Below, one piece after another: positions 26,844-38,349 of a stretch of 64,000 nucleotides of DNA. The stretch comes from Sphaerisporangium sp040685555 (GTDB taxonomy: Bacteria; Actinomycetota; Actinomycetes; Streptosporangiales; Streptosporangiaceae). Each line of letters opens with the position of its first letter. Position 1 is the stretch's first letter. The stretch is from positions 1 through 64,000 of the forward strand of contig NZ_JBFBIK010000004.1 of NCBI RefSeq assembly GCF_040685555.1, given 5' to 3'. The notes below the pieces were generated by a model. That model saw only the letters and a list, made by a program, of their open reading frames with translations. It made no database searches and was not told the DNA's origin. The position numbers were made by a program, and so were the translations under genes.

Positions 26844-29447
26844 CTAGCGGAGCGTGCCGTTGGTCATCCCCACGGGCTCCTCGGGAACGGAGATGAGACC
26901 CAGCTCGGCCGGAGACGACATCAGCGGGTGCGCGGGGACCACCCGGACGGTGTATCCGAACGCGCCCGTGCGGTCGAGCGGCACGGCCCCGGTGTAGGTC
27001 GCCTTGCCGTCGTCGCCCACCGCGTCGGGCTGGAGCGTGACGTACGACGGCCCGATCAGCTCGTCGTGCACCCCCACCTTGCCGTACGCGGCCTGGACGC
27101 TCACGTCGTCCGGGGACAGCTCGCCGAGCGCGATCGTCGCGCGCACCTCCATCGCCGCCCCGAGCTCGGGGGTGTCCCCGATGCCCGACGCCTCGATGTG
27201 CTCCACCCGGACGCCGGGCCAGGCGCGGGTGACCCGCAGCTTCCACGCCGCGAACTCGCGCGCCTTGCTGTGGTCGCCCTTGGACAGGTCGCGCGCCGAC
27301 TCCGCGGCCGGCGTGTACAGGTCGACGACGTAGTCGCGGAGCATGCGCCCTGCGAGGACCTTCGGGCCGAGCGAGCTGAGCGTGTGCTTGACCATGTCGA
27401 GCCAGCGCCGGGGATGGGCGTCGCCCGGGCGGTCGTAGAACCGGTCGGCGACCTCGCGCTCGATCAGGTCGTACAGCGCGCCCGCCTCCAGATCGTCACG
27501 GCGGTCGGGGTCCTCCACGCCGTCGGCGGTCGGGACGGCCCAGCCGTTGTTGCCGTCGTACCACTCGTCCCACCAGCCGTCCCTGATGGAGAGGTTGAGC
27601 CCGCCGTTGAGAGCGGCCTTCATGCCGGAGGTGCCGCACGCCTCCAGCGGGCGCAGCGGGTTGTTCATCCACACGTCGCAGCCCTGGACCATGAGCTGCC
27701 CGAGGTTCATGTCGTAGTCGGGCAGGAAGACGATGCGGTGGCGCACGTCCTCGCTGTCGGCGAACTTCACGATCTGCTGGATCAGCTTCTTGCCGCCCTC
27801 GTCGGCAGGGTGCGCCTTGCCCGCGATCACGATCTGGACGGGCTTCTCGGGGTCGAGGAGCAGCTCCCTGAGCCGGTCGGGATCCTTGAGCATGAGCGTG
27901 AGCCGTTTGTAGGAGGGCACGCGCCGCGCGAAGCCGATCGTCAGCACGTCGGGGTCGAGCGCCTCGTCGATCCAGCCGAGCTCGGCCGTGGAGGCGCCCC
28001 GGGCGCGCCAGGAGGCCCGCAGCCGGTCGCGGGCCGCGTCGACGAGCTGGCGCCGCAGCCTGCCACGGATGCCCCAGATGTCCTCGTCGGTGAGCTTCTG
28101 CACCCCTTCCCAGCCCTGGGCCTTCTCGATCAGCGAGGGAAGCTCCTTGCCCGCGAGCTCCATCACCTCGCGCGCGACCCAGGTCGGGGCGTGCACGCCG
28201 TTGGTGATCGACCCGATCGGGATCTCGTCGAGGTCGAACCCCGGCCAGAGCCCCTGGAACATCCCGCGGCTGACCTCGCCGTGCAGCTCGGATACGCCGT
28301 TGACCCGCTGGGCCAGCCGCATGCCCATGACGGCCATGTTGAAGACCGCCGCCTCCGCCGGGGCCTCGGGCGAGTCGGGCTCGGCCCCGAGCGCGAGGAT
28401 GCGTTCCACCGGGACGGTGGGCCAGGCGTTGTCGCCGCCGAACTGCTTCTCGATCATCTCGGCGGGGAACCGGTCGATGCCGGCGGGGACGGGCGTGTGC
28501 GTGGTGAACACCGTGCCCGCGCGGACGGCCTCCAGGGCCTCGTCGAAGGACAGCCGGTGCTCGGTCAGCTCGCGGATGCGTTCGAGGCCGAGGAAGCCCG
28601 CGTGACCCTCGTTGGTGTGGAAGACCTCGGGCTCGGGGTGCCCCGTGATGCGGCAGTAGGCGCGGAGCGCGCGCACCCCGCCGATGCCGAGCAGCAGCTC
28701 CTGCATGAGCCGGTGGTCGGTGCCGCCGCCGTACAGCCGGTCGGTGACGTCGCGGGCGGCGTTGTCGTTCTCGGCCACGTCGGAGTCGAGCAGCAGCAGC
28801 GGGACCCGGCCCGCCTGGGCCACCCAGATCTGCGCGTGCAGCGTTCGCCCGCCGGGCAGGGGGATCGCGACGCGGGCGGGGGCGCCGTCCTCCTCCTTCA
28901 GCAGGCTCAGGGGCAGGCCGCCGGGGTCGAGGCTCGGGTAGTGCTCCTGCTGCCAGCCCTCGGCCGACAGGGACTGGCTGAAGTAGCCGTGCCGGTAGAG
29001 CAGGCCCACACCGAGGATCGGCACGCCGAGGTCGCTGGCGGCCTTCAGGTGGTCGCCGGCGAGGATGCCGAGGCCTCCGGAGTACTGCGGGAGCGCGGCG
29101 GCGATGCCGTACTCGGGCGAGAAGTAGCCGATGGCGGCGGGGGCGTCGGGCAAAGTCTGGTACCAGCGGGGCGCGGTCATGTACTCCCGCAGGTCGTCCG
29201 CGGCGTCCGCGAGCCTGCGGAGGAACCTGCGATCACGAGCCAGCTCGGCCAGCCTGCCGGCCTCCACCGCTCCGAGCAACGCGACCGGGTCGTGCCCGAC
29301 CCGTTCCCAGGTGTCGGGATCCACCTCGGCGAACAGGTCCATGGTCTCCGGGTGCCATGACCAGCGCAGATTTTGTACGAGCTCGCCGAGGGCGGCCAGC
29401 TCCACGGGAAGGACGGTACGGACGGTGAACCTGCGTATTGCTCTCAC
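26844..29447 (-). CDS. glgP: Alpha-glucan phosphorylase
   Basis: The 867-residue protein degrades alpha-1,4-glucan with phosphate to glucose 1-phosphate. It is the compact actinobacterial/archaeal form: N-terminal DUF3417 part (FTVRTVLPVELAALGELVQN; YFSPEYGIAAALPQYSGGLG), middle FHTNEGHAGFLGLERI and FTTHTPVPAGIDRFP, and the PLP-lysine motif EACGTSGMKAALNGGLNLS, with DGWWDEWYDGNNGW after it. A C-terminal extension of about 120 residues (ARTIALGEL-type beta region) is usual for this subfamily. The GTG start at 29447 faces the divergent glgE across a 434-bp region, suggesting joint control of glucan building and breakdown. Confidence 0.92.
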   Translation of the reverse strand: MRAIRRFTVRTVLPVELAALGELVQNLRWSWHPETMDLFAEVDPDTWERVGHDPVALLGAVEAGRLAELARDRRFLRRLADAADDLREYMTAPRWYQTLPDAPAAIGYFSPEYGIAAALPQYSGGLGILAGDHLKAASDLGVPILGVGLLYRHGYFSQSLSAEGWQQEHYPSLDPGGLPLSLLKEEDGAPARVAIPLPGGRTLHAQIWVAQAGRVPLLLLDSDVAENDNAARDVTDRLYGGGTDHRLMQELLLGIGGVRALRAYCRITGHPEPEVFHTNEGHAGFLGLERIRELTEHRLSFDEALEAVRAGTVFTTHTPVPAGIDRFPAEMIEKQFGGDNAWPTVPVERILALGAEPDSPEAPAEAAVFNMAVMGMRLAQRVNGVSELHGEVSRGMFQGLWPGFDLDEIPIGSITNGVHAPTWVAREVMELAGKELPSLIEKAQGWEGVQKLTDEDIWGIRGRLRRQLVDAARDRLRASWRARGASTAELGWIDEALDPDVLTIGFARRVPSYKRLTLMLKDPDRLRELLLDPEKPVQIVIAGKAHPADEGGKKLIQQIVKFADSEDVRHRIVFLPDYDMNLGQLMVQGCDVWMNNPLRPLEACGTSGMKAALNGGLNLSIRDGWWDEWYDGNNGWAVPTADGVEDPDRRDDLEAGALYDLIEREVADRFYDRPGDAHPRRWLDMVKHTLSSLGPKVLAGRMLRDYVVDLYTPAAESARDLSKGDHSKAREFAAWKLRVTRAWPGVRVEHIEASGIGDTPELGAAMEVRATIALGELSPDDVSVQAAYGKVGVHDELIGPSYVTLQPDAVGDDGKATYTGAVPLDRTGAFGYTVRVVPAHPLMSSPAELGLISVPEEPVGMTNGTLR

Positions 29448-29881
29448 GGGGCCAGACCCTAGTTACTCAGCGCCACGACGCGCGACCGAAACACTCTTGT
29501 GCGCCTACCAGATCTCATGCGTTTCGCTCTCACCACTCCCATACATGCTCAAACATCACTAAAGCGGACCTGGCGATGTGATCTCAACTTGATCATGTAC
29601 GGCTCCCCCCTCACCCGGCAACTCTCAGGGACAAAAGCCGACCGGGGCACCCCTAACTTCCCTTAGGCAGGCTTGAAGAGGGACTATGGGGGCAGTCCCA
29701 TGTAAGAGCCTCAGCATCACACCTCCGATCCCCCGAGATGACATCCGTCACTCCGGGGGTGGATACGACCGCGCCTGCCCATACACCGGCATCAAGCCGG
29801 GACCTACTTGAAAGCAAAGATCACTCCTTGCCCTCACAATTCCCGGCGGCGCCCGGTGCGTCGCCGCTACCTTGAGACACG
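29448..29881. promoter_or_regulatory. Divergent glgP-glgE control region with hairpins
   Basis: No gene is seen in these 434 bases. On the plus strand they hold GGGACT...AGTCCC (29680-29699), a longer stem built from CCCCCG and CGGGGG (about 29732-29759, one bulge), and a 9-bp stem CGGCGGCGC/GCGTCGCCG (about 29849-29871, one G-U pair). The last stem ends about 10 nt before the glgE ATG. No ribosome site is clear there, so the hairpin could influence glgE translation. Promoters were not placed with confidence. Confidence 0.5.
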
Positions 29882-31909
29882 ATGATCGGACGAATCCCAA
29901 TACAGGAAATTTACCCTGTTGTCGAGTGCGGGCGGTGGCCCGCGAAGGCAGCGGCGGGCGAGACCTTCGAGATCAGCGCCACCGTGTTCCGCGAGGGACA
30001 CGACGCGGTGGCGGCCGGGGTCGTGCTGGTCGACCCCGACGGCAGGCGCCAGCGGCTCCTGCCCATGCGCGAGGTCGAGCCCGGCACCGACCGGTGGGCG
30101 GTCGAGGTCACGCTGCCTACGGAGGGTAACTGGCACTTCCGCGTCGAGGCCTGGGGCGACCCGATCGCCACCTGGCTCCACGACGCCGGGATCAAGATCC
30201 CCCGTGGCATCGACACGGACCTCATGTGCGAGGAGGGCGCCCGCGTGTTCGCGCGCGCCGCGAAGGCCATCCGCCCGGCGGGCTGCGACAACTGCACGCA
30301 CCGGGCGGCTCTCCAGACCGTGGCCGATCGGCTGCGGGACGACGAGCTCGATCCCCGGGCGAGGCTGGCGCTGGCGCAGCTCCCTGAGACGGCGAGCGCG
30401 CTCGCCTCGCACCCGCTGCGCGACCTGGTGACCAGGGCGCCGAGATACCGCATCCGGGTCGACCGCAGGCGGGCGCTCTTCGGCTCCTGGTATGAGTTCT
30501 TCCCCAGGTCCGAGGGGGCGGTGCTCGAAGAGGGCGCCATCCCCAAGTCCGGAAATTTCCGGACTGCGGCGGAGCGGCTGCCCGGCGTGGCCGGCATGGG
30601 CTTCGACGTCGTCTACCTGCCGCCGATCCATCCCATCGGCGAGACCTTCCGCAAGGGGCGCAACAACACCCTGCACCCCGAGCCGTACGACGTCGGCTCC
30701 CCCTGGGCGATCGGCTCCGAGGACGGCGGGCACGACGCGATCCATCCTGATCTGGGCACCTTCGAGGACTTCGACGCCTTCGTGCGGCGGGCTCGCGAGC
30801 TCGGCCTGGAGATCGCGCTCGACCTGGCCCTGCAGTGCTCCCCTGACCATCCTTGGGTAAAGGAGCACCCCGAATGGTTCACGATCAGGGCCGACGGCAC
30901 CATCGCGTACGCCGAGAACCCGCCGAAGAAGTATCAGGACATCTACCCCCTGAACTTCGACAAGGACCCGAAGGGCATCTACACCGAGGTCCGGCGGGTG
31001 GTCCGCCACTGGATGGACCACGGCGTCCGCATCTTCCGGGTGGACAACCCGCACACCAAGCCCGTGGGGTTCTGGGAGAAGCTGCTGGCGGACATCCACT
31101 CCACCGATCCTGACGTGCTGTTCCTGTCGGAGGCGTTCACGCGTCCCCCGATGCTGCGCGGCCTGGCCAAGGTGGGTTTCGACCAGTCGTACACGTATTT
31201 CACCTGGAAGAATTCCAAGGCCGACGTCGAAAGTTACCTGACCGAGCTCTCGCACGAGACCTCGTACTACTTGCGACCCAACTTTTTCGTCAACACTCCG
31301 GACATCCTTCACGAGTACCTGCAGAACGGCGGCATGCCGGCGTTCAAGATCCGGGCGGTCCTGGCCGCGTTGGCGTCACCTTCCTGGGGGGTCTACGCGG
31401 GCTACGAGCTCGCCGAGAACGCCCCGATACGACCGGGCAGCGAGGAATATCTCAACAGCGAGAAGTTCGAGCTCAGACCTCGCGACTGGGCCACCGCGGA
31501 ACGCGAGGGCCGGAGCCTGGCGCCCTTCATCACCCAGCTTAATTTGTTCAGAAGAGCACACCCCGCGGTCCAGGAACTGCGTAACCTACGTTTCCACAGC
31601 GTCGACCACCCGGACATGATCTGCTTCTCAAAGCGGCTGCCCGGCGCCTACGACCCGTCCACACGACGGCACGGCCTAGGCGATGTCGTTCTGGTCGTCG
31701 TCAATCTCGACCCACACAACACGCACGAGGCGACGGTCAGGCTGGACATGCCCGGCCTCGGCCTCGATTGGGGCGCCGAATTCGTCGTGGACGATGAGCT
31801 CTCGGGCGAGTCGTTCCACTGGCGGCAGGCCAACTACGTGCGCCTCGATCCGCACATCAATCCAGCACACGTCCTCACACTGCGAGCGACGCCGACCAGC
31901 CAGGCGTAG
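29882..31909 (+). CDS. glgE: Alpha-1,4-glucan:maltose-1-phosphate maltosyltransferase
   Basis: The 675-residue GH13_3 enzyme adds maltosyl units from maltose 1-phosphate to growing alpha-1,4-glucan. The N-terminal beta domain (1-120) is followed by the GH13 barrel: VVYLPPIHPIGETFRKGRNN, the nucleophile Asp388 in RIFRVDNPHTKP, and the acid/base Glu417 in VLFLSEAFTRPP. PxxHPIGxxxRKGxNN and DNPHTKP are specific to GlgE as opposed to amylases. The positions agree with the known Streptomyces coelicolor enzyme within a few residues. It heads the plus-strand glucan genes; TreS follows after 30 nt. Upstream sequence contains hairpins and no clear ribosome site. Confidence 0.97.
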   Translation: MIGRIPIQEIYPVVECGRWPAKAAAGETFEISATVFREGHDAVAAGVVLVDPDGRRQRLLPMREVEPGTDRWAVEVTLPTEGNWHFRVEAWGDPIATWLHDAGIKIPRGIDTDLMCEEGARVFARAAKAIRPAGCDNCTHRAALQTVADRLRDDELDPRARLALAQLPETASALASHPLRDLVTRAPRYRIRVDRRRALFGSWYEFFPRSEGAVLEEGAIPKSGNFRTAAERLPGVAGMGFDVVYLPPIHPIGETFRKGRNNTLHPEPYDVGSPWAIGSEDGGHDAIHPDLGTFEDFDAFVRRARELGLEIALDLALQCSPDHPWVKEHPEWFTIRADGTIAYAENPPKKYQDIYPLNFDKDPKGIYTEVRRVVRHWMDHGVRIFRVDNPHTKPVGFWEKLLADIHSTDPDVLFLSEAFTRPPMLRGLAKVGFDQSYTYFTWKNSKADVESYLTELSHETSYYLRPNFFVNTPDILHEYLQNGGMPAFKIRAVLAALASPSWGVYAGYELAENAPIRPGSEEYLNSEKFELRPRDWATAEREGRSLAPFITQLNLFRRAHPAVQELRNLRFHSVDHPDMICFSKRLPGAYDPSTRRHGLGDVVLVVVNLDPHNTHEATVRLDMPGLGLDWGAEFVVDDELSGESFHWRQANYVRLDPHINPAHVLTLRATPTSQA

Positions 31910-31939
31910 GCGCATGGCGACAACGGCGGAAAAGCGAGC

Positions 31940-33672
<1,733 letters not shown>

Positions 33673-33676
<4 letters not shown>

Positions 33677-35103
33677 CACATACTCTCGAAGAGCTACTTG
33701 CCGGCTGGATCACCCATCAGCGGTGGTTCGCCGGCAAGGGCCGCGCGATCACCGAGCTGGCCGTGGAGGCCACCACCCCGCTACCCCTTCGTGGTCCTGC
33801 AGAATCCTTCCACAGCGATGTGGCGGGTTCCTCCAGGACCACGGACGACTCGGCGAGGCCATCGGCCGAGGATCGAGTCTGCCTGCGCCATCTGGTCATC
33901 ACCGTGAGGCAGGACACGCACACCGACCGTTACCAGCTGCTCCTGGGCTTCCGCCCCGAGCTGCCCCAGCGGCTGAAGCACGTCGCGATCGGCGAGACCC
34001 CGGACGGCTTCGCCTACGACGCCGTCCACGACGCCGAGGTCACCGGCGTGCTGCTCGCGTCCATCGCCTCGGACGCCGACCTCGGCGCGCTGCGCTTCCG
34101 CCACATGCCGGGCGCCGAGATCAACACCTCGCCCCGGAGTCTCGTGCTCGGCGGCGAGCAGTCCAACACCTCGCTGGTCTTCGGTGACGCCTACATCTGC
34201 AAGCTGTTCCGCAAGCTGATCCCCGGCGTGAACCCGGAGCTGGAAGTGGTGTCCGCGCTCGCGGAGCGGGGCTCCCCCAACATCGCCAAGCCGTACGGCT
34301 GGATCGAGGCCGACGTCGCCGGCGAGAACACCACGCTCGCCTTCACCCAGGAGTTCCTGCCCACCGCCAGCGACGGCTGGGCCCTCGCGCTCACCAGCGT
34401 GCGCGACCTGTACGGCTCGCTGCCCGGCACGGCGGCGGGCGACGCCGGAGGGGACTTCGCCGCCGAGTCGCACCGCCTCGGCATGGCCACCGCCCACCTG
34501 CACAAGGAGCTCGCCGCGGCCTTCCCCACGAGCGTGGTGGAGGCCCCCGAGGTCAAGCGGATGGCCGAGGGGTTCAGGCGCCGCCTCGAAGCCGCCATCG
34601 ACGAGGTGCCGGAGCTCGTCGGCCACGCGGCGATCGCCCACGAGGCGTTCGACCTGCTGGCCGACATCGCCCGGCCCATCATGGTCCAGCGGGTCCACGG
34701 CGACTACCACCTGGGCCAGGTCATGCGCACCCCCAGCGAGTGGGTGGTCCTGGACTTCGAGGGCGAGCCGGGCCAGCCGCTCAGCGACCGCCGGGCCCTG
34801 GACTCCCCGGTCAGGGACGTCGCGGGCATGCTCAGGTCGTTCGACTACGCGGCCCGCCACCTGCTGTCCGACCATCCGGACGCCGATGACCTGGAGCTGC
34901 GGGCCGCCGAATGGTCCGAACGCAACCGCGCGGCCTTCATCGCGGGGTACTCGGCGGGCGGCGGCCGGATCCGCGGCGACGACGCCGTGCTGCTGCGCGC
35001 GCTGGAGCTGAGCAAGGCCGCTTACGAGGTGGTCTACGAGTCCCGCAACCGCCCCGCCTGGCTTCCCATCCCGCTCGCGGCCTTCACCCACGCCGTACGG
35101 TGA
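33673..35103 (+). CDS. mak: Maltokinase
   Basis: The 476-residue protein phosphorylates maltose with ATP to alpha-maltose 1-phosphate, the GlgE substrate. It starts VTHTLEELLAGWITHQRWFA, the typical N-terminal cap (WxxxQRWFxGKxR). The kinase fold shows LGGEQSNTSLVFGDAYICKL, Brenner motif VQRVHGDYHLGQVM (Asp344) and the metal motif VVLDFEGEPGQP. The GTG start is inside the treS stop (GTGA). Between TTPLPLRG and DRVCLRHLVI the protein has an extra, Ser-rich stretch of about 30 residues (FHSDVAGSSRTTDDSARPSA), probably a surface loop of the cap. Confidence 0.95.
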
Positions 35104-35169
35104 CGACAACACCCCTTTCTCGATACGATCCGTAGCCGAGCGCGGACCGAGCGTGAAGGCGGTGGGTCG

Positions 35170-35748
35170 ATGGATCGGGGGCGGCTTGCGATCATGCTCT
35201 CGGCGGCGGGCGCCACCCTGGCCGTGGTGATCGGCGCGGGCATGACGGTGGCGCTGGTCTGGCCAGGGCGGCACGAGCCCCCCGGGCACCACGCCGGCGC
35301 CGGGTACCGCGACGACCCCGGGTACCAGGATGAGCCCGGGTACCAGGATGAGCCCGGCACCCGGCGCAGGGACGAGACCCGTGCCCGGCGACGCGCGGAC
35401 GAGCTCCAGGGCCTGCCGCCCGCGAGCGCCTCCCCCACGCCCGGCGGTCAAGCCGATGCCGTCATGAGACCCGCCCCCTCAAGGCCGGAGCAAGAGCGTG
35501 CCACCGAGATGCTGCTCGCCGATCCCGCGCTGGGCCCCACTGTGCGCGACGGGTACGCCAGGGCGGCGGGCAGGCCGCTGGCATCGGCCGCCGACCTGCG
35601 CGTGCACTCCCTGGTCTTCAGGCGGCACGGCTGCGAGACCCGCCGGTGCCTCCAGCTCTTCGTCTGGTACCCCGGCGGCCGGCAGCTCGACATCGGCCGG
35701 ATCATCATCGACATGCCCACAGGCAGCATCCGCGTGCTGAAGTGGTGA
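35170..35748 (+). CDS. Membrane-anchored or secreted protein of unknown function
   Basis: The 192-residue protein has an N-terminal hydrophobic helix (LAIMLSAAGATLAVVIGAGM), a linker with two identical GYQDEP repeats (two exact 18-base copies near 35318-35353), a basic and a proline-rich part, and a folded C-terminal domain from about residue 120 (ATEMLLADPALGPTVRDGYA; VFRRHGCETRRCLQLFVWYP; IIIDMPTGSIRVLKW). The two nearby cysteines (HGCETRRC) could form a disulfide outside the cell. It lies between mak and glgB and likely is co-transcribed, but nothing in it suggests sugar binding. No family recognised. Confidence 0.65.
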   Translation: MDRGRLAIMLSAAGATLAVVIGAGMTVALVWPGRHEPPGHHAGAGYRDDPGYQDEPGYQDEPGTRRRDETRARRRADELQGLPPASASPTPGGQADAVMRPAPSRPEQERATEMLLADPALGPTVRDGYARAAGRPLASAADLRVHSLVFRRHGCETRRCLQLFVWYPGGRQLDIGRIIIDMPTGSIRVLKW

Positions 35749-35898
35749 TACGCCGCCTGACGTGGCCGGACGCAGCTCACCGTGACCCCGGGAGCGCACG
35801 TTTGCCGTCCCCATGGTGTGATCCAGGCGACAACATGGGTTGGCACGCCGATGTGGGGCAGGGTTAGCTCATAAAAGCAATCACGGTGCCGAGGAGCG

Positions 35899-38187
35899 GT
35901 GAGCGATCTGATGAACGCGGACCTGGACCTGAACCGGCTGGCCGGCGGCGCGCACCACGATCCACACTCGATCCTGGGCGCGCACCTTTCCCCCGACGGT
36001 CTGACCGTCCGGGCGCTCAAGCCACTTGCCGAGAAGGTCGAGCTGGTGCTGGACGACGGCACCCACGAAATGCCCCACGAGGCCTACGGAGTCTTCAGCC
36101 TGACGCTGCCCGGCGTGGACAAGGTCCCCGCCTACCGGCTGCGGGTGACCTACCCCGCCGCCGAGCCGTACGAGACCGGTGATCCGTACCGCCACTGGCC
36201 CACTCTGGGCGAGGTCGACCTGCACCTGATCGGCGAGGGCCGCCACGAGCGCCTGTGGGAGGTGCTCGGGGCCCATGTGATGCGGCACGACGACGAGGAG
36301 GGCACCGCCTTCGCCGTCTGGGCGCCGAACGCGCTCGGGGTCCGCGTGGAGGGCGGCTTCAACCACTGGAACGGCTCGGGCCATCCGATGCGGTCCCTCG
36401 GGCGGTCCGGGGTGTGGGAGCTGTTCATCCCGGGGGTCGGGGTGGGCGAGCACTACAAGTTCTCGATCCTGGGCGCCGACGCCGTCTGGCGGTCCAAGGC
36501 CGATCCGATGGCCCGCCGCACCGAGCGCCCGCCCGCCACCGCGTCGATCGTCGACGGGTCGGCGTACTCGTGGCAGGACGACGAGTGGATGCGGCAGCGC
36601 GCCGAGCGGAACGCGATGGAGGCGCCGATGAGCGCCTACGAGGTGCACCTCGGCTCGTGGCGTCCCGGCCTGACCTACAAGGAGCTGGCGACCCAGCTCG
36701 TCGACTACGTCAAGGACATGGGCTTCACCCACGTGGAGCTCCTGCCGGTGGCCGAGCATCCGTTCGGCGGCTCCTGGGGTTACCAGGTCACCTCGTACTA
36801 CGCGCCGACCTCGCGTTTCGGCAGCCCCGACGAGTTCCGCCACCTGGTCGACAAGCTGCACGAGGCCGGCATCGGCGTGCTCCTCGACTGGGTGCCCGCC
36901 CACTTCCCCATGGACGCGTGGGCGCTGGCCCGGTTCGACGGCACGCCGCTGTACGAGCACGCCGACCCTAAGCGGGGCGAGCACCCCGAATGGGGCACCT
37001 ACATCTTCGACTTCGGCCGCCGGGAGGTACGCAACTTCCTGGTGGCGAACGCGGTCTACTGGCTCAAGGAGTTCCACATCGACGGCCTGCGCGTGGACGC
37101 GGTCGCCTCGATGCTGTACCTCGACTACTCCCGGCGCCAGGGCGAGTGGACGCCCAACATCTACGGCGGGCGCGAGAACCTCGACGCCGTGGAGTTCCTC
37201 AAGGAGATGAACTCCGTCGCCTACCGCGAGGCGCCCGGCATCGTCACGATCGCCGAGGAGTCGACCGCGTGGCCCGGCGTCACCCGGCCCGTGCACCTGG
37301 GCGGGCTCGGGTTCGGCTTCAAGTGGAACATGGGCTGGATGCACGACACCCTGGCCTACCTCCACCACGAGCCGGTGTTCCGGCAGTACCACCACCACCA
37401 GATGACGTTCTCGCTGATGTACGCGTACTCGGAGAACTTCGTGCTGCCCCTCTCGCACGACGAGGTGGTGCACGGCAAGGGCTCCCTGCTCGGCAAGATG
37501 CCCGGCGACGAGTGGCAGCGCTTCGCCAACCTGCGGGCCCTGTTCGCGTTCATGTGGGCGCATCCCGGTAAGAAGCTGATGTTCATGGGCGGCGAGTTCG
37601 CCCAGGGGTCCGAGTGGTCCGAGGAGCGCGGCCTCGACTGGTGGCTGCTCGACTTCGAGCCCCACCAGGGCATGCAGCAGCTGGTCCGCGACCTCAACCG
37701 CGTGTACGCCGAGACGCCCGCGCTGCACTCGCAGGACCACTCGCCGAGGGGCTTCCAGTGGATCGACGCCGACGACGCCTCGGGGAACGTCTTCTCCTTC
37801 CTGCGCCACGGCGACGACGGCTCGATGGTGGCCTGCGTGGCCAACTTCTCGGGGCAGACGCATGAGGACTACCGGATCGGCCTGCCCGCCGGGGGCCGCT
37901 GGGACGAGGTGATCAACACCGACGCCTACAACTACTACGGCAGCGGGGTGGGCAACCTCGGCTCCGTCGAGGCCGTCGAGGAGCCCTGGCACGGCCTGCC
38001 GTACTCCGCCGGCCTCCGGGTACCGCCCCTCGGCGCCCTCTGGTTCCGCTACGCCGGCCCGCCCCTGGTGGAGGTCGCCGCGGAAGAGGCAGAGGGCCAG
38101 GCCGCACCGGCCGCGGTGCCGCCCGCCGCCGAGGCCCGGCTCCCGGCTCCCGCCGGCGCGGCGGACGAGGAGCCGGCGGGGACCTGA
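35899..38187 (+). CDS. glgB: 1,4-alpha-glucan branching enzyme
   Basis: The 762-residue GH13_9 enzyme makes alpha-1,6 branches in the glucan built by GlgE. An extra N-terminal beta domain (NRLAGGAHHDPHSILGAH) precedes the CBM48 domain (FAVWAPNALGVRVEGGFNHW). The catalytic barrel has ELLPVAEHPFGGSWGYQVTS, nucleophile Asp400 in GLRVDAVASMLYLDYSR, Glu453 in TIAEEST and VLPLSHDEVVHGKGSL. The C-terminal end carries an Ala/Pro-rich tail of about 35 residues that most homologues lack. The start is GTG 35899 with GAGGAG before it; ATG 35911 is an alternative. It closes the GlgE pathway of this cluster. Confidence 0.96.
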   Translation: MSDLMNADLDLNRLAGGAHHDPHSILGAHLSPDGLTVRALKPLAEKVELVLDDGTHEMPHEAYGVFSLTLPGVDKVPAYRLRVTYPAAEPYETGDPYRHWPTLGEVDLHLIGEGRHERLWEVLGAHVMRHDDEEGTAFAVWAPNALGVRVEGGFNHWNGSGHPMRSLGRSGVWELFIPGVGVGEHYKFSILGADAVWRSKADPMARRTERPPATASIVDGSAYSWQDDEWMRQRAERNAMEAPMSAYEVHLGSWRPGLTYKELATQLVDYVKDMGFTHVELLPVAEHPFGGSWGYQVTSYYAPTSRFGSPDEFRHLVDKLHEAGIGVLLDWVPAHFPMDAWALARFDGTPLYEHADPKRGEHPEWGTYIFDFGRREVRNFLVANAVYWLKEFHIDGLRVDAVASMLYLDYSRRQGEWTPNIYGGRENLDAVEFLKEMNSVAYREAPGIVTIAEESTAWPGVTRPVHLGGLGFGFKWNMGWMHDTLAYLHHEPVFRQYHHHQMTFSLMYAYSENFVLPLSHDEVVHGKGSLLGKMPGDEWQRFANLRALFAFMWAHPGKKLMFMGGEFAQGSEWSEERGLDWWLLDFEPHQGMQQLVRDLNRVYAETPALHSQDHSPRGFQWIDADDASGNVFSFLRHGDDGSMVACVANFSGQTHEDYRIGLPAGGRWDEVINTDAYNYYGSGVGNLGSVEAVEEPWHGLPYSAGLRVPPLGALWFRYAGPPLVEVAAEEAEGQAAPAAVPPAAEARLPAPAGAADEEPAGT

Positions 38188-38232
38188 CGCCGGCGAGCAC
38201 CTGGCGGCCAGAACCTCGTCGAATCACCGTGA

Positions 38233-38277
38233 CGCCGGTGCACCGATGGACTCCTACGGGACCTCGGTGCACCGGCG
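38233..38277. terminator. Perfect 14-bp inverted repeat after glgB
   Basis: CGCCGGTGCACCGA (38233-38246) and TCGGTGCACCGGCG (38264-38277) are exact inverted copies with a 17-nt loop. No T-run follows, so it may be a Rho-independent-like hairpin of the high-GC type or a protein site. The 12-mer CCGGTGCACCGA recurs once at 40054-40065, on the other side of sppA. Confidence 0.55.
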
Positions 38278-38349
38278 CCGGCGCAAGATGGCGTGACCGG
38301 ACGGGGAAGCAGCCGCCTCTTCTGCCGGAACGTCGCCTAGGGTGTCGCT

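Noticed and set aside
29605..29660. Possible glycine riboswitch (GCAACTCTCAGG...)
   Set aside because: The conserved 5' half with GGGAGAG is missing upstream and the downstream gene, glgE, has no link to glycine. Kept only as a remark on the leader.
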